In this document: piece after piece, positions 14,101 through 21,542 of the stretch
How the letters are laid out: every line of letters begins with the position of its first letter
Numbering within the stretch: position 1 is the stretch's first letter
DNA from: Symbiodinium natans
Taxonomy: Eukaryota > Sar > Dinophyceae > Suessiales > Symbiodiniaceae
Reading direction: 5' to 3'
Length of the DNA stretch: 44,850 bases
NCBI GenBank assembly: GCA_905221605.1
Contig: CAJNDS010002076.1
Coordinates: forward strand, 656,463 to 701,312
Made by a program: the position numbers and the translations under genes
The notes under the pieces: model-generated
What the model saw: only the letters and a program-made list of their open reading frames with translations
The model's database searches: none
Told to the model about the DNA's origin: nothing

Positions 14101-14932
14101 CCTGGTTAGATCCGGCTGAAGTCATTGGGGCTTCCGAGTGAGGTTCCAGTTGATCTAGTGCTTAGCGCCGTTGGCTGCGCTGAAGCACTGCTTGAGGGAC
14201 TCAGTCTCGTTCCTTGAAAGGTCTGACGCCGTTGCACTTGTGCGCTTTGCTGGATCAGAAGGCTGGTTGCCCTCGAAACCTTTAAGGCCTTAAGCCTTTT
14301 TGCGATTCAAGCTAACCTGGCCCCTCAAGGCTTGGAGCCTTAAGCTTCTCCTGGGCTGGACCCGCGCTAGATATTACTGAAGGGGGGGGGGGGGGGGGGA
14401 GCGGGTGGGGGGACCGCGGAGGCCTTTCATAATTGAGGCGACGTAATGTGGAATCCTTGTATCTCTGCCTGGATTCAGAACTCAGGGCCTTGATTCTGAA
14501 GCCTGAAGCCTTAAAGGCCTTGAAGCCTCAAGTTTCTCGTGATCTGGAGTTTGAGGATTCTTGGCCCAGAATTCGACATCATTGCCGAGTGCAAGACTTG
14601 CTGACTTACTGGGTGTCAGTGCTTGAGAGGGTGGCGCATGCAAAAGGGTGTGACAAGCTGCACACGCACTCAGAACAGCAACTAGATGGTCAGAAGCCTG
14701 AAGTCCCAGAAGGCAGCCCGAACTCTCCGGGCATGCCGACTTGTCGGATTCTCCATCATTCACATTTTGGGCACCGGAGTGGATCCCATTTACTTACATT
14801 TGCTTACATCTGTTTCCATTTACATTAATTTGCATCAGTCCCCAGATCTCTCTTTGGCCCCTGTAGGCCAACGCTTCGGCGCTGCTGGGGGAAGCGAGCG
14901 GCAACGCGGCCTGGGCAGCAACCACACGGGAT
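2951..14932 (+). CDS. Ankyrin-repeat gene locus, many short exons (one gene or two)
   Basis: At least twenty short plus-strand segments encode ankyrin-like helix-turn-helix pieces, for example QLVAAGADPNVQ, LHGAALRGDVAVVEALLAAG, RLYAGADAARSMRQVLAMDD, VTPLHLAVLMEDAKAWLCD and APLHLALLLGRRDVALLL. Ankyrin repeats are about 33-residue protein-binding modules; the partner cannot be inferred. Each exon carries roughly half to one repeat and introns are about 200-1000 bp. Acceptors are mostly CAG or AAG followed by G; donors are GT with some GC. The exons fall into two groups, 2951-9436 and 12000-14932, separated by a secreted ORF at 10914, so these may be two genes. No start codon or terminator was located, and several junction phases remain unresolved. 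Individual exons are listed separately. Confidence 0.75.
3285..3386 (+). CDS. Ankyrin exon (LHGAALRGDVAVVEALLAAG)
   Basis: Begins after CTAG and reads LFCSPLHGAALRGDVAVVEA, then LLAAGGLLGLFKR. This is a near-consensus ankyrin repeat (PLH.AA..G....V..LL..G). The donor GTAGCT at 3387 is followed by an in-frame stop, which supports splicing there. It is the clearest ankyrin segment in the window. Confidence 0.8.
4464..4545 (+). CDS. Probable ankyrin exon
   Basis: Reads NGALDPFTPEVYRLLMRRGL followed by RLSSCC. The pattern TPEVYRLLMRRGL matches an ankyrin second helix and its exit. Boundaries are approximate. A further possible short coding piece lies just upstream (4361-4430, KVLVAKDIYSEEV), but its splice sites are unclear. 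Confidence 0.45.
4762..5112. repeat. Alternating purine-pyrimidine tract, (GT)n/(GC)n, Z-DNA-prone
   Basis: About 350 bp consists almost entirely of CA, CG, GT and GC dinucleotides. It moves from CA through a pure CG run to GT, then to a mixed GTGCGC region and back to GT. Such alternating sequence favours left-handed Z-DNA. All apparent ORFs across it (poly-HT, poly-CV and so on) are artefacts of the repeat. It sits in an intron of the ankyrin locus. Confidence 0.95.
5338..5436 (+). CDS. Probable ankyrin-like exon
   Basis: Opens after CTAAG and reads LGLAAASRLLGNQHATEERL then DRLLGEEASNG. The A-x-x-E-x-L-x-x-L-L pattern fits an ankyrin second helix. The 3' boundary is not resolved. Confidence 0.45.
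5535..5601 (+). CDS. Probable ankyrin-like exon
   Basis: Preceded by GTGTCAG and followed by a GTAGGC donor. It reads VQLIIRSAGLAHDLNEFLEA then PL. The helical pattern with conserved small residues fits the neighbouring ankyrin exons. Confidence 0.45.
6012..6063 (+). CDS. Possible ankyrin-like exon
   Basis: Reads EEAPTALLFAAQALFRAI, resembling the T-x-L-x-x-A-A first helix of an ankyrin repeat. Splice sites are ambiguous. Confidence 0.35.
6319..6357. repeat. Short tandem repeat, 11-bp unit
   Basis: About three and a half copies of CGACAGAGCA-type units lie in tandem. Confidence 0.9.
6439..6491 (+). CDS. Ankyrin exon
   Basis: Bounded by CACAG and GTTTTT. It reads AGRCEAVRLLCLGGSMA with two bases left over, which join in phase to the next exon at 6736 to give ..GGSMARLYAGADAARS... 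The phase match across 244 bp supports both exons. Confidence 0.7.
6736..6795 (+). CDS. Ankyrin exon (AGADAA loop)
   Basis: Preceded by ATAAG and followed by a GC donor (GCAGCC). It reads LYAGADAARSMRQVLAMDD. The AGADAA turn plus a following helix is typical of an ankyrin boundary. It joins in phase to the exon at 6439-6491. Confidence 0.7.
7162..7250 (+). CDS. Ankyrin exon
   Basis: Begins after TTCCTCAG and reads AVLRGDLVMVEQLL, then FFDISPDLTCALHAS. The AVLRGDLVMVEQLL portion closely resembles the exon at 3285. The 3' end is uncertain, since the frame stays open to 7270. The phase with the exon at 6736-6795 is not settled, so another exon may lie between. Confidence 0.65.
7620..7699 (+). 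CDS. Ankyrin-like exon
   Basis: Starts after GCCCAG and reads LCEEWTGLSLLHLVVLSRSY then VPRLAEG. SLLHLVVLSRS matches the T-PLH-AV-x-x ankyrin first helix. The 3' splice boundary is approximate. Confidence 0.6.
8077..8134 (+). CDS. Possible ankyrin-like exon
   Basis: After CTCAAG the frame reads AVAKQRLPDGTVTEASADC. It would lead naturally into the next exon VTPLHLAV. Boundaries are tentative. Confidence 0.4.
8307..8363 (+). CDS. Ankyrin exon (VTPLHLAVLMED)
   Basis: Exactly 19 codons between ATCCAG and the donor GTAGGC, phase 0, reading VTPLHLAVLMEDAKAWLCD. TPLHLAV is the canonical ankyrin first-helix signature. Confidence 0.8.
8534..8600 (+). CDS. Probable ankyrin-like exon
   Basis: After GGCAG the phase-0 frame reads GCTRCIDCGAEVTETIREAG, resembling an ankyrin loop (GAEVT) and helix. 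The donor is not resolved. Confidence 0.45.
8752..8812 (+). CDS. Possible exon of the ankyrin locus
   Basis: Reads QELKAALQRRPLREMFGG, a charged helical segment unlike the random frames around it. Boundaries are approximate; a GTTCC donor follows. Confidence 0.4.
8937..8951. repeat. Homopolymer G run
   Basis: About 15 consecutive G, flanked by GGGTGG; intronic. Confidence 0.95.
9196..9290 (+). CDS. Ankyrin-like exon
   Basis: Begins after CGCCAG and reads DWVEAILMGPETLQELLEQR then TDLNKAEARRAE. The helix-turn-helix pattern with TDLNKAE at the turn fits an ankyrin-like repeat. The 3' end is approximate. Confidence 0.6.
9367..9436 (+). CDS. Ankyrin-like exon with strong splice sites
   Basis: Flanked by GGCAG and the near-ideal donor GTGAGT. 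It reads AFAWPISGEEAKELLEGQCP then LLG. The exon ends in phase 1. Similar helices (EEAKELLEG) occur in the neighbouring exons. Confidence 0.6.
9544..10152 (-). other. Long open minus-strand frame, probably not a gene
   Basis: A 202-codon minus-strand frame with no signal peptide, membrane segment or family motif. On the plus strand a competing piece at 9964-10035 reads RLVEAFCNGRTAFDGIRPA, which looks more like an exon of the ankyrin locus. In a 45-kb six-frame scan one frame this long is expected about by chance, so I give it little weight. Confidence 0.15.
10914..11420 (+). CDS. Secreted cysteine-rich protein with CC motif
   Basis: From the ATG at 10914 the ORF begins MVLRLFFVLLACPPLVQAPC, a clear signal peptide with a hydrophobic core and likely cleavage near residues 17-20. 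It then carries a cysteine cassette, LCKNNPHCARRYLGDNCCPS, followed by YLECC. Cassettes of the form C..NP.C....G.CCP...CC recur in dinoflagellate secreted or surface proteins as far as I recall; their function is not known to me. The frame is open for 168 codons but loses character after the ECC motif at about 11165, so this may be a first exon with splicing near there. An in-frame upstream ATG at 10827 would hide the signal peptide and is less likely. Confidence 0.55.
   Translation: MVLRLFFVLLACPPLVQAPCEAGVCPEHDGQGMIQTSHEKTAADLQADPRLCKNNPHCARRYLGDNCCPSWDAQHHRYQYLECCESQASTSFAGPLSPKCGLGQDGHTTYIEFTNSNPRLFIIKKMAICHLIARIGVLIFIFSRSWPDRSFFFCKVEREVRCTYDVRP
11531..11553. repeat. Short tandem repeat, 10-bp unit
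   Basis: TACGCCAGT is repeated more than twice in tandem. Confidence 0.9.
12000..12074 (+). CDS. Ankyrin-like exon
   Basis: Between CCCAG and the donor GTTGGT. It reads ATLRQALLKAGAKLEGFVTE then AVIK. LRQALLKAGAKLEG is an ankyrin-type helix and loop. This begins the second exon group of the locus. Confidence 0.65.
12343..12405 (+). CDS. Possible exon of the ankyrin locus
   Basis: After TTATCAG the frame reads ALLDPLENPNLQGLEMDWG. The composition is coding-like and DP.ENPNLQG resembles an ankyrin loop. The phase does not fit directly with the exon ending at 12074, so another exon or a shifted boundary is needed. Confidence 0.45.
12676..12753 (+). CDS. Ankyrin-like exon, 26 codons, phase 0
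   Basis: Between GTGAG and the donor GTGCCC. It reads DLALLCVRAASLEMLRELRD then EGLLPD. This is an ankyrin pattern (L..A....S.EMLREL.D.G) with high GC third positions. Confidence 0.7.
13255..13328. repeat. Degenerate 9-bp tandem repeat (GGTTTATAA)
   Basis: Eight or so copies of GGTTTATAA and GGTCTACAA variants lie in tandem. The short plus-strand ORF ending in repeated RFIRFI is an artefact of this tract. Confidence 0.9.
13777..13835 (+). CDS. Ankyrin exon (APLHLALLLGRRDVALLL)
   Basis: After CCAAG and before the donor GTGAGG. It reads LAPLHLALLLGRRDVALLL after a two-base split codon. APLHLALLLGRRDVALLL is a textbook ankyrin helix pair. Confidence 0.8.
14381..14399. repeat. Homopolymer G run
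   Basis: About 18 consecutive G, with a further G-rich stretch following; intronic. Confidence 0.95.
14867..14932 (+). CDS. Probable last recognisable exon of the ankyrin locus
   Basis: Exactly 22 codons, phase 0, after CTGTAG and before GTCGGG. It reads ANASALLGEASGNAAWAATT then RD, which resembles an ankyrin loop and helix (G-ANASALLG). No exon was recognised beyond it, so the 3' end of the gene is unknown. Confidence 0.5.
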
Positions 14933-15420
14933 GTCGGGGGTTTGTAGTTTAGGCACGATCCCGGGTGGGCATGTAGATCTTCACAGGCCACGCAGCGCAG
15001 CAAAATGCTGCGCTCGGCTTTGCTGGATCGCGGGTCTCGGGTTTAAAGAAGATACGTAGAAGATGTATAAGGGCGCTGTATAATCCATCACACGTGCTCA
15101 ACTTCATGCATTATCTGCCAACTTCCGGCAGCATCTAGTTCGTGAGAAATAGATTTACAATGGAAAGATGAACGCTATTTTCCAATCGAGGAGAAAGAGC
15201 GAGGCAACGCAAACCAACTTTGTGAGCGGTCACATTGAAGAACGCACGAAGACCAAGCAGGGCTTTCTCTATTGGCTCCTGGTGCGCCATTCATATCTTT
15301 TTAATAATGTACAGATCTTGTTAATTTTAACGCTACGCGACCCGCCTCGGCCCGGCCCAGCGCATCCGCGTGAGCATGGTGATTCCGCAGCGCCCAAGTC
15401 GCTGGACCCCAAGCAATAAT

Positions 15421-15600
15421 GGTTGGGTTGAGGGTTGAGGGTTGAGGGTTCCGGGTTTATGGTTTATGGTTTGGGGTTTGGGGTTGAGGGTTAGTTTAGG
15501 GCTCAAGGTTCACGCTTTGGGGTTGAGGGTTTTTTTGGGTTTAGGGTTCGGCTTGGAGTGATCGTAGGGTTGAGCCAGGCCCCTTAAGGTTTAAGGGGGA
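15421..15600 (+). repeat. Telomere-like degenerate TTTAGGG/TTGAGGG tract
   Basis: About 180 bp of 6-8-bp units such as TTGAGGG, TTTATGG, TTTGGGG and TTTAGGG. It resembles the plant/alga-type telomere repeat TTTAGGG in a decayed, internal form. It runs directly into a G-tract. Confidence 0.8.
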
Positions 15601-15885
15601 GGGGGGAGGTGGGGTGGGGGGAGGGGCAGGGGGGGAGGGGGGGGGCCGGAAGGGGGGAAGAGGGGGTGGGGTGGGGGGGGGGGGTGGGTGGGGGGTGGGT
15701 GGGGGGGGTGGGTTGGGGGGTGGGGGGGGGTGGGGGGGGGGGTGGGGGGGGGGGGTGGGGGGGGGTGGGGGGGGGGGGGGGGGGGGGGAGGGGGGTGGGG
15801 GGGGGGGGTGGGGGGAAAAGGGGGGGGCAGGAAGGGTGGGGGGGGGGTGGTGGGGGGAAGAGGGGGGGGTGGGGGGAGGCAGTGC
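15597..15885 (+). repeat. About 290-bp G-rich tract with T and A interruptions
   Basis: Nearly all G on the plus strand, in runs of 3 to over 10 separated by single T or A, so it could form multiple G-quadruplexes. The overlapping poly-glycine and poly-proline frames are artefacts. Assembly accuracy in this tract may be poor. Confidence 0.95.
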
Positions 15886-16391
15886 CTGCTAATAGGGGCT
15901 TCAACTGTTTTTGGTCCTGGCGAACCGTCCGCTTGCGGACCCCGGTTTCCCAGATGGGGTACCCATTTGAGGCCCAAAAAAAGGGAGGATTTGGGGGTGC
16001 CTGTTCTGACAACCTATACACCTCCGGCCCGAGGCCTCGGCGGATAATGTACTCATATGGACCGTTCAACTCGTAATGAGTTTATGCGCGCCAAGCAAAA
16101 TTTTGGCGGGAAGGGTCTTGCAGGCAGCAGCTCTTGTGACGACTGCACCCGCACCCTGCAGAAAAGTAGGCACGTGTAAGGGGCAGGCGTCCCGTTACCA
16201 ACGAGCTAGCTAATGGTCCTGCACCGATCATCCGAACAAGGTGTGTCAAGAGTTGTGGCTGTGCTGATGAGGTGTGTCTGTGTGTGTGGTGCTAACATGT
16301 ACTAGTACGGTTTGCGTCAAAGCGCCAAAGTCAAGTCTAGCAGCTACCTTTGCAATGCAGGTTTTGCGCTTAGCGAGTGAAATGCACCAAC

Positions 16392-16615
16392 CTGAACTGG
16401 GACGTTGTGCCAGATCGAGTCAAAGTTTGCCCGCATGGTCAGCAGGTCGAGGTATTCCGAACTCCCTGTTCCTGAATGATTGAATGAGGTGCCATTTGTC
16501 TTCCCGGGTGAGAAGCGGCCACCGCAGAACAAGGATGGGTCATGAGTTCCAGTCATGGTACGGCTTCTCATGTACTCAGCAGGCTTCGCACTTAGGAGCG
16601 GTTTCGGATAAAACT
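16392..16615 (-). CDS. Exon of minus-strand gene
   Basis: Reading 3' to 5' it gives MTGTHDPSLFCGGRFSPGKT then NGTSFNHSGTGSSEYLDLLT, ending FDSIWHNVPVQ before the donor GTTGGT at 16391. The composition is convincingly protein-like; no family is recognised. The 5' boundary near 16615 (after GCAAG) is approximate. Confidence 0.5.
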
Positions 16616-17045
16616 CTTGCTGCAGGAGATGCTGGGTGCCGTGTGTCGCCATGTGTGGGCAACCCTCGACTCCAACAAAGACTCGGAGAAGGCAGAAGTG
16701 ACGCAAGCGCTTCCTTCTTGCAGGAAACATCCCTCCACGGCTGACCACGCGAAAAACACGAAGCCCCTGTGACTAGGAGGAGCCCTGGCTGTGGCGGGAT
16801 GTCACGCCCCTTCACCTCGCTTTCCTTTACAAGAGCCCCTTGGGCCCTTGCGGGTTTTGGGGATGCGGTATGCTGTGGGCATTCAGGATCTCAGACTTGA
16901 GATGCTGTATATCAATACTTTCACAGAGCCCTGTGCGGTAGGTCATGATAGGATACGGCAACTACGGTAATTCCCGTGCTGTGGTTGCTAGCCCTTACTG
17001 CCTGAGCTTCACGTCCACGTCCATTGCGTTTGCCTGATACTGGTA

Positions 17046-17084
<39 letters not shown>

Positions 17085-20000
17085 CCTTGTGCTAACATTG
17101 CTAAAGCTCAGGCTACGTGACAGCAGAGGCCCTCATCGAGGCAACGAATGGCAATGTCAAAAAAAGCCCCAGATGTCCAAGTCCACAACCACGAAAGCCG
17201 TATGAAAGCCCTTCCTTTTAAAGATTTCCTCCCCCAATGCCCCCCCCCCCCCCCCCCCCCCCCCCACCCCCTACGTCTTGGCTCTTTGGGAGGCTTCAAC
17301 GCCTGACACGCTGGATATCCTCTGCAGCTGTAAGGAGCCGTCAGTGGCGACAGTATTCGTAATTCTGCGACGTGGTAACATGTCGCATGCTTTGTTGGAC
17401 TACGTCACATGGGCACAACATCGTTCAACTATGTAGGTGCATACTTTTGCAAGGACGTGGAGAACGACTCAGAGACCTCGAGCCATGTCGTTCATTCAGC
17501 CGGTTGGATGGTCTGCGGTAGGCCGCAATTCCCATGCTACATTCCACTCATGGTGTTATCACATTCGATTTCCAGCCATTCGTGTTGTTGTAGTATGTTG
17601 TAGTCCAGCGCCAGCTGATTCCCACAAGTCCGCTTCACCAAAGGCAGTCCCAAACCTGAATGCTCCAAAGGACATCCCCCAGCCGAGGTTTAGCGCGCTG
17701 CTCTTGGCTTTCGAGCACCGCCAGAAGGCCTCCAAGAAGCTTTGTGTGAGCCCGAAGTCTTCTATTTCCTGTGTCAAACTCGAAAAACGCAGCACCCTAC
17801 AGTCGTGAAGCTTCGCATGACCCGCCCGCGACTGCCGAGCCTTTCCTCCAGAATGTTCTGAGCTCACGGCGGCCAGGCACTTCACCGCCAGATCGCTAAA
17901 AGGCTTGGCTGAGTTTGCGGGCAGTTTGCATGTCCGGTTCAGGGGTAAGCCGTACAGCCCTGCAGCGTATGATCCACGCAAACCCACGCCATCTGGCAGA
18001 GCTTCGACTGGTCCAGGTGCTGCTGACCTGATGTGAGGATTGCATCCCGGCGAGCTGAGGCACAGGTAATAAGGTCCTGTATTGGGCGTTTCGGGTCAGC
18101 ATAGTCTCGGGTTTGCCGGCTCAGAGGGCTCACTATGGATTTCCTGAAGCTAGGGGCGATTAAGGGGCTCCTGTTGGGCTTACCGGTGTGTCACTTGGCT
18201 TCCAGGGAGCTCAATGTAGCTCCGCGCCAACAGGGCGACGTTGAAGCCAAAAAGCTCTGCAACACAAGATGGGACTTCTTCGTGTCATGAGACCTTCATC
18301 TCTTGTGCCATCATATGAGCTTCAGCTTCTGGATTTCTTTCTTGCCCACCTTCATGTGGCTCGGTGACCACATGCGCCCTTGTGCACCCTACCCACCCTG
18401 CTCGCCGCACGATCCGGACAGTGTAGGACTGCGAGGAAGCGCACACAATTAATGTTGGAGCTGTTTTAGTTTTAATACCCCCTGCACCCCACCCCCCGGC
18501 GCTGGATCCAAACCACCCCACCCCACCCCCCCCCACCCGGGGGCTCTCGGAGCCTCTGGCCTCGTCAATACGCAGTTTAGTGATGCGGAACTTTTCGGCT
18601 TCGTTACCACCCCTTTCCTGTCGTGCTTGGGATCATAGGTATTGAGCATCTCCGGCGCAGCCGTTTGTTGCTGCAAAAGCCCGCAATAGCTGCACGTGGC
18701 TGAAGTTGTCTGGCAGGCACGCAAGAGAGTGTTGCCGCTCAAACTCTGCAGAACAAACTCGAATATACTGGAGCTTCTGAGCATGCTTCGTCATTTTATT
18801 GACAGGTGAACTCATTCTTCCCAAGAAGTACCCACGCCGACATCTCCCTAAACCATCTGAACCCAACCTTCCCCACTATCTCACAGCAAAAAACACCCAG
18901 AAATCACTGAAGCCCTAGAGTGCTCCGACCACGAGAGCCCCACATGCCGCCCTTCTGGGCTGCGGCACGAAAGGTGGAGAGTTGGAAGGGAAATGAGGAG
19001 TTGAGAGGCATTTGGATAGACGCAGTTACTCGTGGGCTTCGCTTCAGTATAGTGTTCCATGGTCCTCGAAGGTTTGCGCATCGAATGCGGTGCTCTCACA
19101 GCTCCTTGCTGCTTTGCTGGTCTGTTCTAGAACCGGCCACTGTAACTATAAGCTCTGTTTTGGCCAGGAAGAGCCCAGCGCGGTTCTCCTCGAGGATTAT
19201 GCCGAGGACCCCGATGCAAAGAGACGACCGCCAGACCCTAACCGGGATGCAAAGATGCTGAGCTTTGAGATTGGGTAGCAAAGCGATGTGTGCAGTGATT
19301 CATGCAAGTGCGCAATCTCGGTGCTACCTGGTGACAGACAAAGATGCCCTCGTTGGCCTCGCATTCGGTCCCGTGGAAACCCACCACCTGCAAGCCGAAA
19401 GCACGAAATCGTAGGCGCTGAAGCCCACTGAGCCCCAATGAAGGCGTCGTAATCAACAGGTTCCCTTGCAATGGACTGCCATCGTGATTCTATGTGATTG
19501 AACAGATCTTTCCTCGAGCAGACGCCTTGTGGGATGACGGCTCATGACAGATAGATCCCCAGGCCTTCTCGCAGCAGCCGGCCGCTCTTTGCAGCTACGG
19601 CTCCACCACGGCGCGAGGCAGGGATTCTGGATTTCGGGGATGGACATGTAGAATTCGGGCTCAGAGCTCCACAGGTTCACAGAGTTCCTGTGTCCCGCAT
19701 ATAGGATATGATTCTGATGCGGCCCTACGATTCGCATGGCGACAGCGCACCAAAGGAAGCATGAGAAAGCCTTCCCTCCGTTTCGTCGAAGTTTTCATGC
19801 TACTTGCACCTACATCGCGCACACCACGTGCCAGATTGTCGAGGATCGTCATACACTGCCCGCCGCCGTCGTGAAGACAGATCCTCGGCGGGAGCGCGAC
19901 TTCTCCAACCGGCACCGGCCTGGGAAGTTCTTCAAACCTGAAGTACATAGCTTAGGCATAGGTTGTCCCTGCTGTGGGCCTTTGTGACACGGATGCAGGC

Positions 20001-21287
20001 GCTTTCAAGTTTTGAAATGGAGTTTTGGGCATTGACGTTCCAGGTGTTGGCTTTTGAAGTACCTAAACCTTGTCGTCAGCTATCACACAGCTTTGGCAGA
20101 CGTTTCTGGGCATCACACTGCAGGAGTCAGGATAGGCTTGCAAAACAATGCTAGGCCTAGATTTGTCATGGCTTGGCTTCATGCAATCGCCTTCATCTCA
20201 AGGCGCTTCTCATCTCCTGCGCTTTGCATCTCGCAGATTTCCCCGCCCCTTCTTAAGTAGGTTGCGTCGGGGTGTAAGTAGGTTGAGTACCTTTGCATGC
20301 TTTTTAAGTAGAACACAGAGCAACAGCCTTTTGACAGTCCTGAGCCTTGCTACTGTACCCCGCTGCGTAAAAATGTAAATAATAAAGCGCTACCAACCCG
20401 ATTGCTTCACAGCCTGGACAGAAAATTCTCCAGGCCCCAAGACTCCAAAATGCTATAAAGTAAGTCTAAACCCTGTACTGTAGCCTGCAAACTGCTGCAA
20501 GACCATTTCTACGACCCTTCCACAACCCAGCCTCGGGAGCCATGCGTGCCGCACTGGCTCCCCAGCTCCGGAGCCCAGGACCTCGGAACTAATTCGACAT
20601 TTGAGAGCCATTCTGACAAAAGGAGGTGCTATAGGAGTTAGCGTTAAGAGAAGGCGGGAGTAGGGGTTGCAGGTTTTATAGGGTTTGTGCCTGGTACGGG
20701 TTTGCATAGGGTTTAGGGCCAGGGTTCCAAGCTGTTTGGGACCCAAACACCCAAATTTCGAGATGTCCGAACAGCCAATTCCTAGTTTCCAAGCGCGCCA
20801 GCACCAGGGCGATCTAGATCTCTGGACTACATGATAAAGCGCACGTGCTATAGAGCCCTGTCTGCAAGAACCTAGACAAGCAGTGGGTGAAATCCAAAGG
20901 AAGGCCAAACCATCAGAGCCCAGCAGAGCTAGAGCCATCCCCCAAGCCCTCAGCCCGGACGGCGAGCCCCTGGAGCCCGAACCGGGACCGAGAGGCTGGG
21001 GGAAAAGCCGTGAGCCAGGGCCTCTGCTTTGAAGCGTAAGGCAATGTAAGGCTCCCCCTCGACGAAATCAGCGGCCCTGTACTGTGGTTTCTAGGTGGAT
21101 TTCCCAGCTGCGCCTCATCCGCCAAACTGTTGCAAATTCAGATTCTCGAACTGCCCGAAGCCGGCCATTGACGCAGTCAAGAGCTTCTCGACGATCGTCG
21201 CAGGCCCGCATCAGCGCCCGCCAGTATCAGCGCCTTCGCCATGCTGACGTTAGTAGCGGCGGCCAACGAGAGAGCTTCGGCCGAAGC
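16392..21287 (-). CDS. Minus-strand multi-exon gene locus, ankyrin-like, function unknown
   Basis: Five minus-strand exons with coding character and matching splice sites lie here: 21193-21287, about 20953-21076, 17984-18054, 17656-17739 and 16392-16615 in transcript order. Two adjacent pairs join in phase through GT-AG introns (21077-21192 and 17740-17983). The first exon resembles an ankyrin repeat (SLAAATNVSMAKALILAGAD); the rest are not recognised. Other exons probably lie in the large gaps, with weak candidates at 18640-18780 and 18255-18420. It is also possible that the five exons belong to two genes. No start or end was found. Confidence 0.55.
17049..17083. repeat. GT dinucleotide microsatellite
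   Basis: About 17 uninterrupted GT copies. Confidence 0.95.
17106..17175. CDS. Short coding-like segment, strand undecided
   Basis: On the plus strand, after CTCAG, it reads GYVTAEALIEATNGNVKK; on the minus strand it reads SGAFFDIAIRCLDEGLCCHV. Both look coding-like, and only one, if either, can be a real exon. The minus reading would fit the surrounding minus-strand gene. Confidence 0.3.
17240..17265. repeat. Homopolymer C run
   Basis: About 26 C in a row. Confidence 0.95.
17656..17739 (-). CDS. Exon of minus-strand gene, 28 codons, phase 0
   Basis: Between AAAG and the donor GTTTGG on the minus strand. It reads LLGGLLAVLESQEQRAKPRL then GDVLWSIQ. It is exactly 84 nt in phase 0 and follows in phase from the exon at 17984-18054, which ends on a codon boundary. 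Confidence 0.6.
17984..18054 (-). CDS. Exon of minus-strand gene
   Basis: Between CCTCAG and the donor GTTTGC on the minus strand. After two bases of a split codon it reads RRDAILTSGQQHLDQSKLCQ then MAW and ends in phase 0, continuing directly into LLGGLLAVLES of the next exon. The charged helical composition is coding-like; the family is unknown. Confidence 0.6.
18920..19258 (+). CDS. Hypothetical plus-strand ORF
   Basis: A 113-codon frame from an ATG, with a coding-like portion (AARKVESWKGNEELRGIWID) up to about residue 50 that then degrades. It may be an exon of a plus-strand gene inside the minus-strand locus, with the exon at 19168, or a chance frame. No domain is seen. Confidence 0.3.
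19168..19274 (+). CDS. Candidate plus-strand exon, acidic
   Basis: Flanked by GGCCAG and the donor GTAGCA. It reads EEPSAVLLEDYAEDPDAKRR then PPDPNRDAKMLSFEI. The strongly charged composition is unlikely by chance. It lies opposite the large gap of the minus-strand gene, so it implies a separate or nested gene. Confidence 0.4.
19736..19987 (+). CDS. Hypothetical plus-strand ORF
   Basis: An 83-codon frame from an ATG with a charged core (AVVKTDPRRERDFSNRHRPG). The opposite strand also has an open frame here with plausible composition (LPRPVPVGEVALPPRICLHD). The strand is not decided; I slightly prefer the plus strand. Confidence 0.3.
   Translation: MATAHQRKHEKAFPPFRRSFHATCTYIAHTTCQIVEDRHTLPAAVVKTDPRRERDFSNRHRPGKFFKPEVHSLGIGCPCCGPL
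20453..20938 (-). other. Open minus-strand frame over telomere-like sequence
   Basis: A 161-codon minus-strand frame crosses a degenerate TTTAGGG-like tract at 20640-20725, which argues against it being one coding exon. A piece near 20500-20600 (GSGAGEPVRHAWLPRLGCGR, then VVEMVLQQF) could be an exon of the minus-strand gene. Confidence 0.2.
20953..21076 (-). CDS. Exon of minus-strand gene (open part)
   Basis: After GTACAG on the minus strand one base completes a serine codon from the previous exon; then it reads AADFVEGEPYIALRFKAEAL followed by AHGF. The frame stays open to a stop at 20950-20952, so the donor must lie somewhere before that. It joins in phase to 21193-21287. Confidence 0.6.
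21193..21287 (-). CDS. Ankyrin-like exon of minus-strand gene
   Basis: After CTATAG on the minus strand it reads ASAEALSLAAATNVSMAKAL then ILAGADAGLRR and ends with two bases of a serine codon before GTCGAG. LSLAAATNVSMAKALILAGADAG is close to an ankyrin second half with its AGAD loop. The 116-bp intron to the next exon is GT-AG and in phase. Confidence 0.65.
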
Positions 21288-21542
21288 CTATAGGACATCT
21301 TGAAGATTCCCAAACTTGGCGGCATCATGTGGTTGAAGACACTGTCAGAGAGCACACGTCAAGCCGCCCAGGCACTTTGAACTGACGACGGCAATGGTGC
21401 CTCAGCCAGATTTGGCCTTCAGTGATATGTAACCGCTGGTGTCACCTGACAAAGTAGCCCAGCCCAGCAGCGGTAGCTTCACAACATGGCTCATGTCATA
21501 AGCATCGACTGGGGATGTTCCCCCAAGTTCAGACGCCGGGGA

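Noticed and set aside
15584-16076. Frames up to 161 codons rich in glycine or proline
   Set aside because: They are artefacts of the G-tract; no coding character outside it.
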